Source: Pigmentiphaga sp.
GTDB lineage: Bacteria; Pseudomonadota; Gammaproteobacteria; Burkholderiales; Burkholderiaceae_B
Direction: 5' to 3'
Assembly: GCF_019689535.1 (NCBI RefSeq)
Contig: NZ_JADGHH010000008.1
Span: forward strand, 1 to 33,922
DNA: 33,922 nt
The position numbers were made by a program, and so were the translations under genes. The notes beneath the pieces were generated by a model. The model saw nothing but the letters and a program-made list of their open reading frames with translations, did not search any database and was not told where the DNA came from. This document shows positions 33,574 to 33,922 of this stretch, one piece after another; within the stretch, counting starts at the first letter, position 1; each line of letters opens with the position of its first letter.

Positions 33574-33706
33574 ATGCGCCCGCACCCGATGCGGTGCACT
33601 CCCCTGCGGCAGCCGACCGACCACGCGGTCGACGGCTGCCCGAAAACTCCCTTTGCCTCACGCAGAAGGACGGACGTCCGCTCCCGAACCGGGCGTCCGA
33701 AGCAGT
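33574..33706 (+). other. 133 bp spacer between metF and the MFS remnant
   Basis: Contains short dyads: GGCAGCCGAC (33607) with GTCGACGGCTGCC (33629) forms a GC hairpin that could end metF, and CGGACGTCCG (33671-33680) is a 10 bp perfect palindrome with a related GGGCGTCCG copy at 33691. No gene seen. Confidence 0.35.
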
Positions 33707-33922
33707 ATGAAAAACCATCCCTCCTCCCTCCCAGCCGAAAACCCGGGCCGGCTGATCCTGGTCCTGGCCATGCTGGCCGCCTTCGCGCCCCTTGCGACGG
33801 ACATGTACCTGCCCGGCTTCGCCCATTACGCTGATGATCGTGGCGCCCGTTTTTGCGCCGCTGCTGGGCGGGTGGATATTGGTCACGGCCGGATGGCAGG
33901 CCATCTTCATCCTCCTGCTCGC
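33707..33922 (+). pseudogene. Bcr/CflA-type MFS drug transporter, broken by internal deletion
   Basis: From ATG 33707 the frame encodes a typical Bcr/CflA N-terminus: a short leader, then LILVLAMLAAFAPLATDMYLPGF (first membrane helix and family signature). After 33820 or so this frame becomes nonsense (HYADDRGARF). From about 33826 another frame reads ITLMIVAPVFAPLLGGW, then TAGWQAIFILLL, which is family sequence normally found near residue 135-165. So roughly 100 codons (helices 2 to 4) are missing at the join and the halves are out of frame. The rest lies beyond the window. It could instead be an assembly error. Confidence 0.8.

Overview
The window reads as a stretch of chromosome from a high-GC betaproteobacterium, most likely an Alcaligenaceae member (Bordetella/Achromobacter type). 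This rests on the gene families and their order (argB-HAD-slmA, hslVU, dksA, a zur-cobW pair, dapF-DUF484-xerC, lpxL/metK, ahcY-metF), on three Bug-type (TctC) periplasmic solute receptors without nearby TctA/TctB membrane subunits, and on two riboswitches guarding the SAM cycle. The species is not resolved.

Layout. 1-2912 (+): 3' part of an EnvC-like amidase activator, a CtpA/Prc protease and a ThiF/MoeB-type adenylyltransferase overlapping it by 4 bp. 2920-6839 (-): argB, a HAD phosphatase, slmA, then an LprI-family protein and a DUF4105 membrane protein. 6840-7259 has no gene but holds a helically regular array of DnaA-box-like 9-mers, then a CueR-type promoter. 7260-8101 (+): cueR and a CusF-like copper protein. 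8151-16754 (-): hslVU behind a sigma32-like promoter, a single-cysteine dksA, the zinc pair zur-cobW, an rlmI-like methyltransferase, and dapF-DUF484-xerC. 17040-18686 (+): a NERD-like/SF1 helicase fusion.

Two accessory catabolic blocks interrupt this housekeeping run. Block 1 (18697-22846) has a Bug receptor divergent from a LysR regulator, facing a CaiB-type CoA-transferase plus two hot-dog (MaoC-like) half-dehydratases. Block 2 (25372-30279) is a near mirror: Bug-amidohydrolase, LysR, Bug-amidohydrolase. It sits between metK and ahcY.

The methyl cycle spans 23.9-33.6 kb: metK behind a SAM-II-like pseudoknot leader, then ahcY, a small holin-like membrane protein and metF behind a clear SAH riboswitch. 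The window ends in a Bcr/CflA-type MFS gene that looks broken by an internal deletion. Most interesting for follow-up: the array at 6902-7101 (about 18 slots, 11.2 bp period, all one orientation), the two riboswitches with the SAM-II-like leader carrying an inserted hairpin, the self-controlled cueR-cusF unit, and the mirrored Bug/amidohydrolase locus. No tRNA, rRNA, CRISPR array, IS element or phage was seen.
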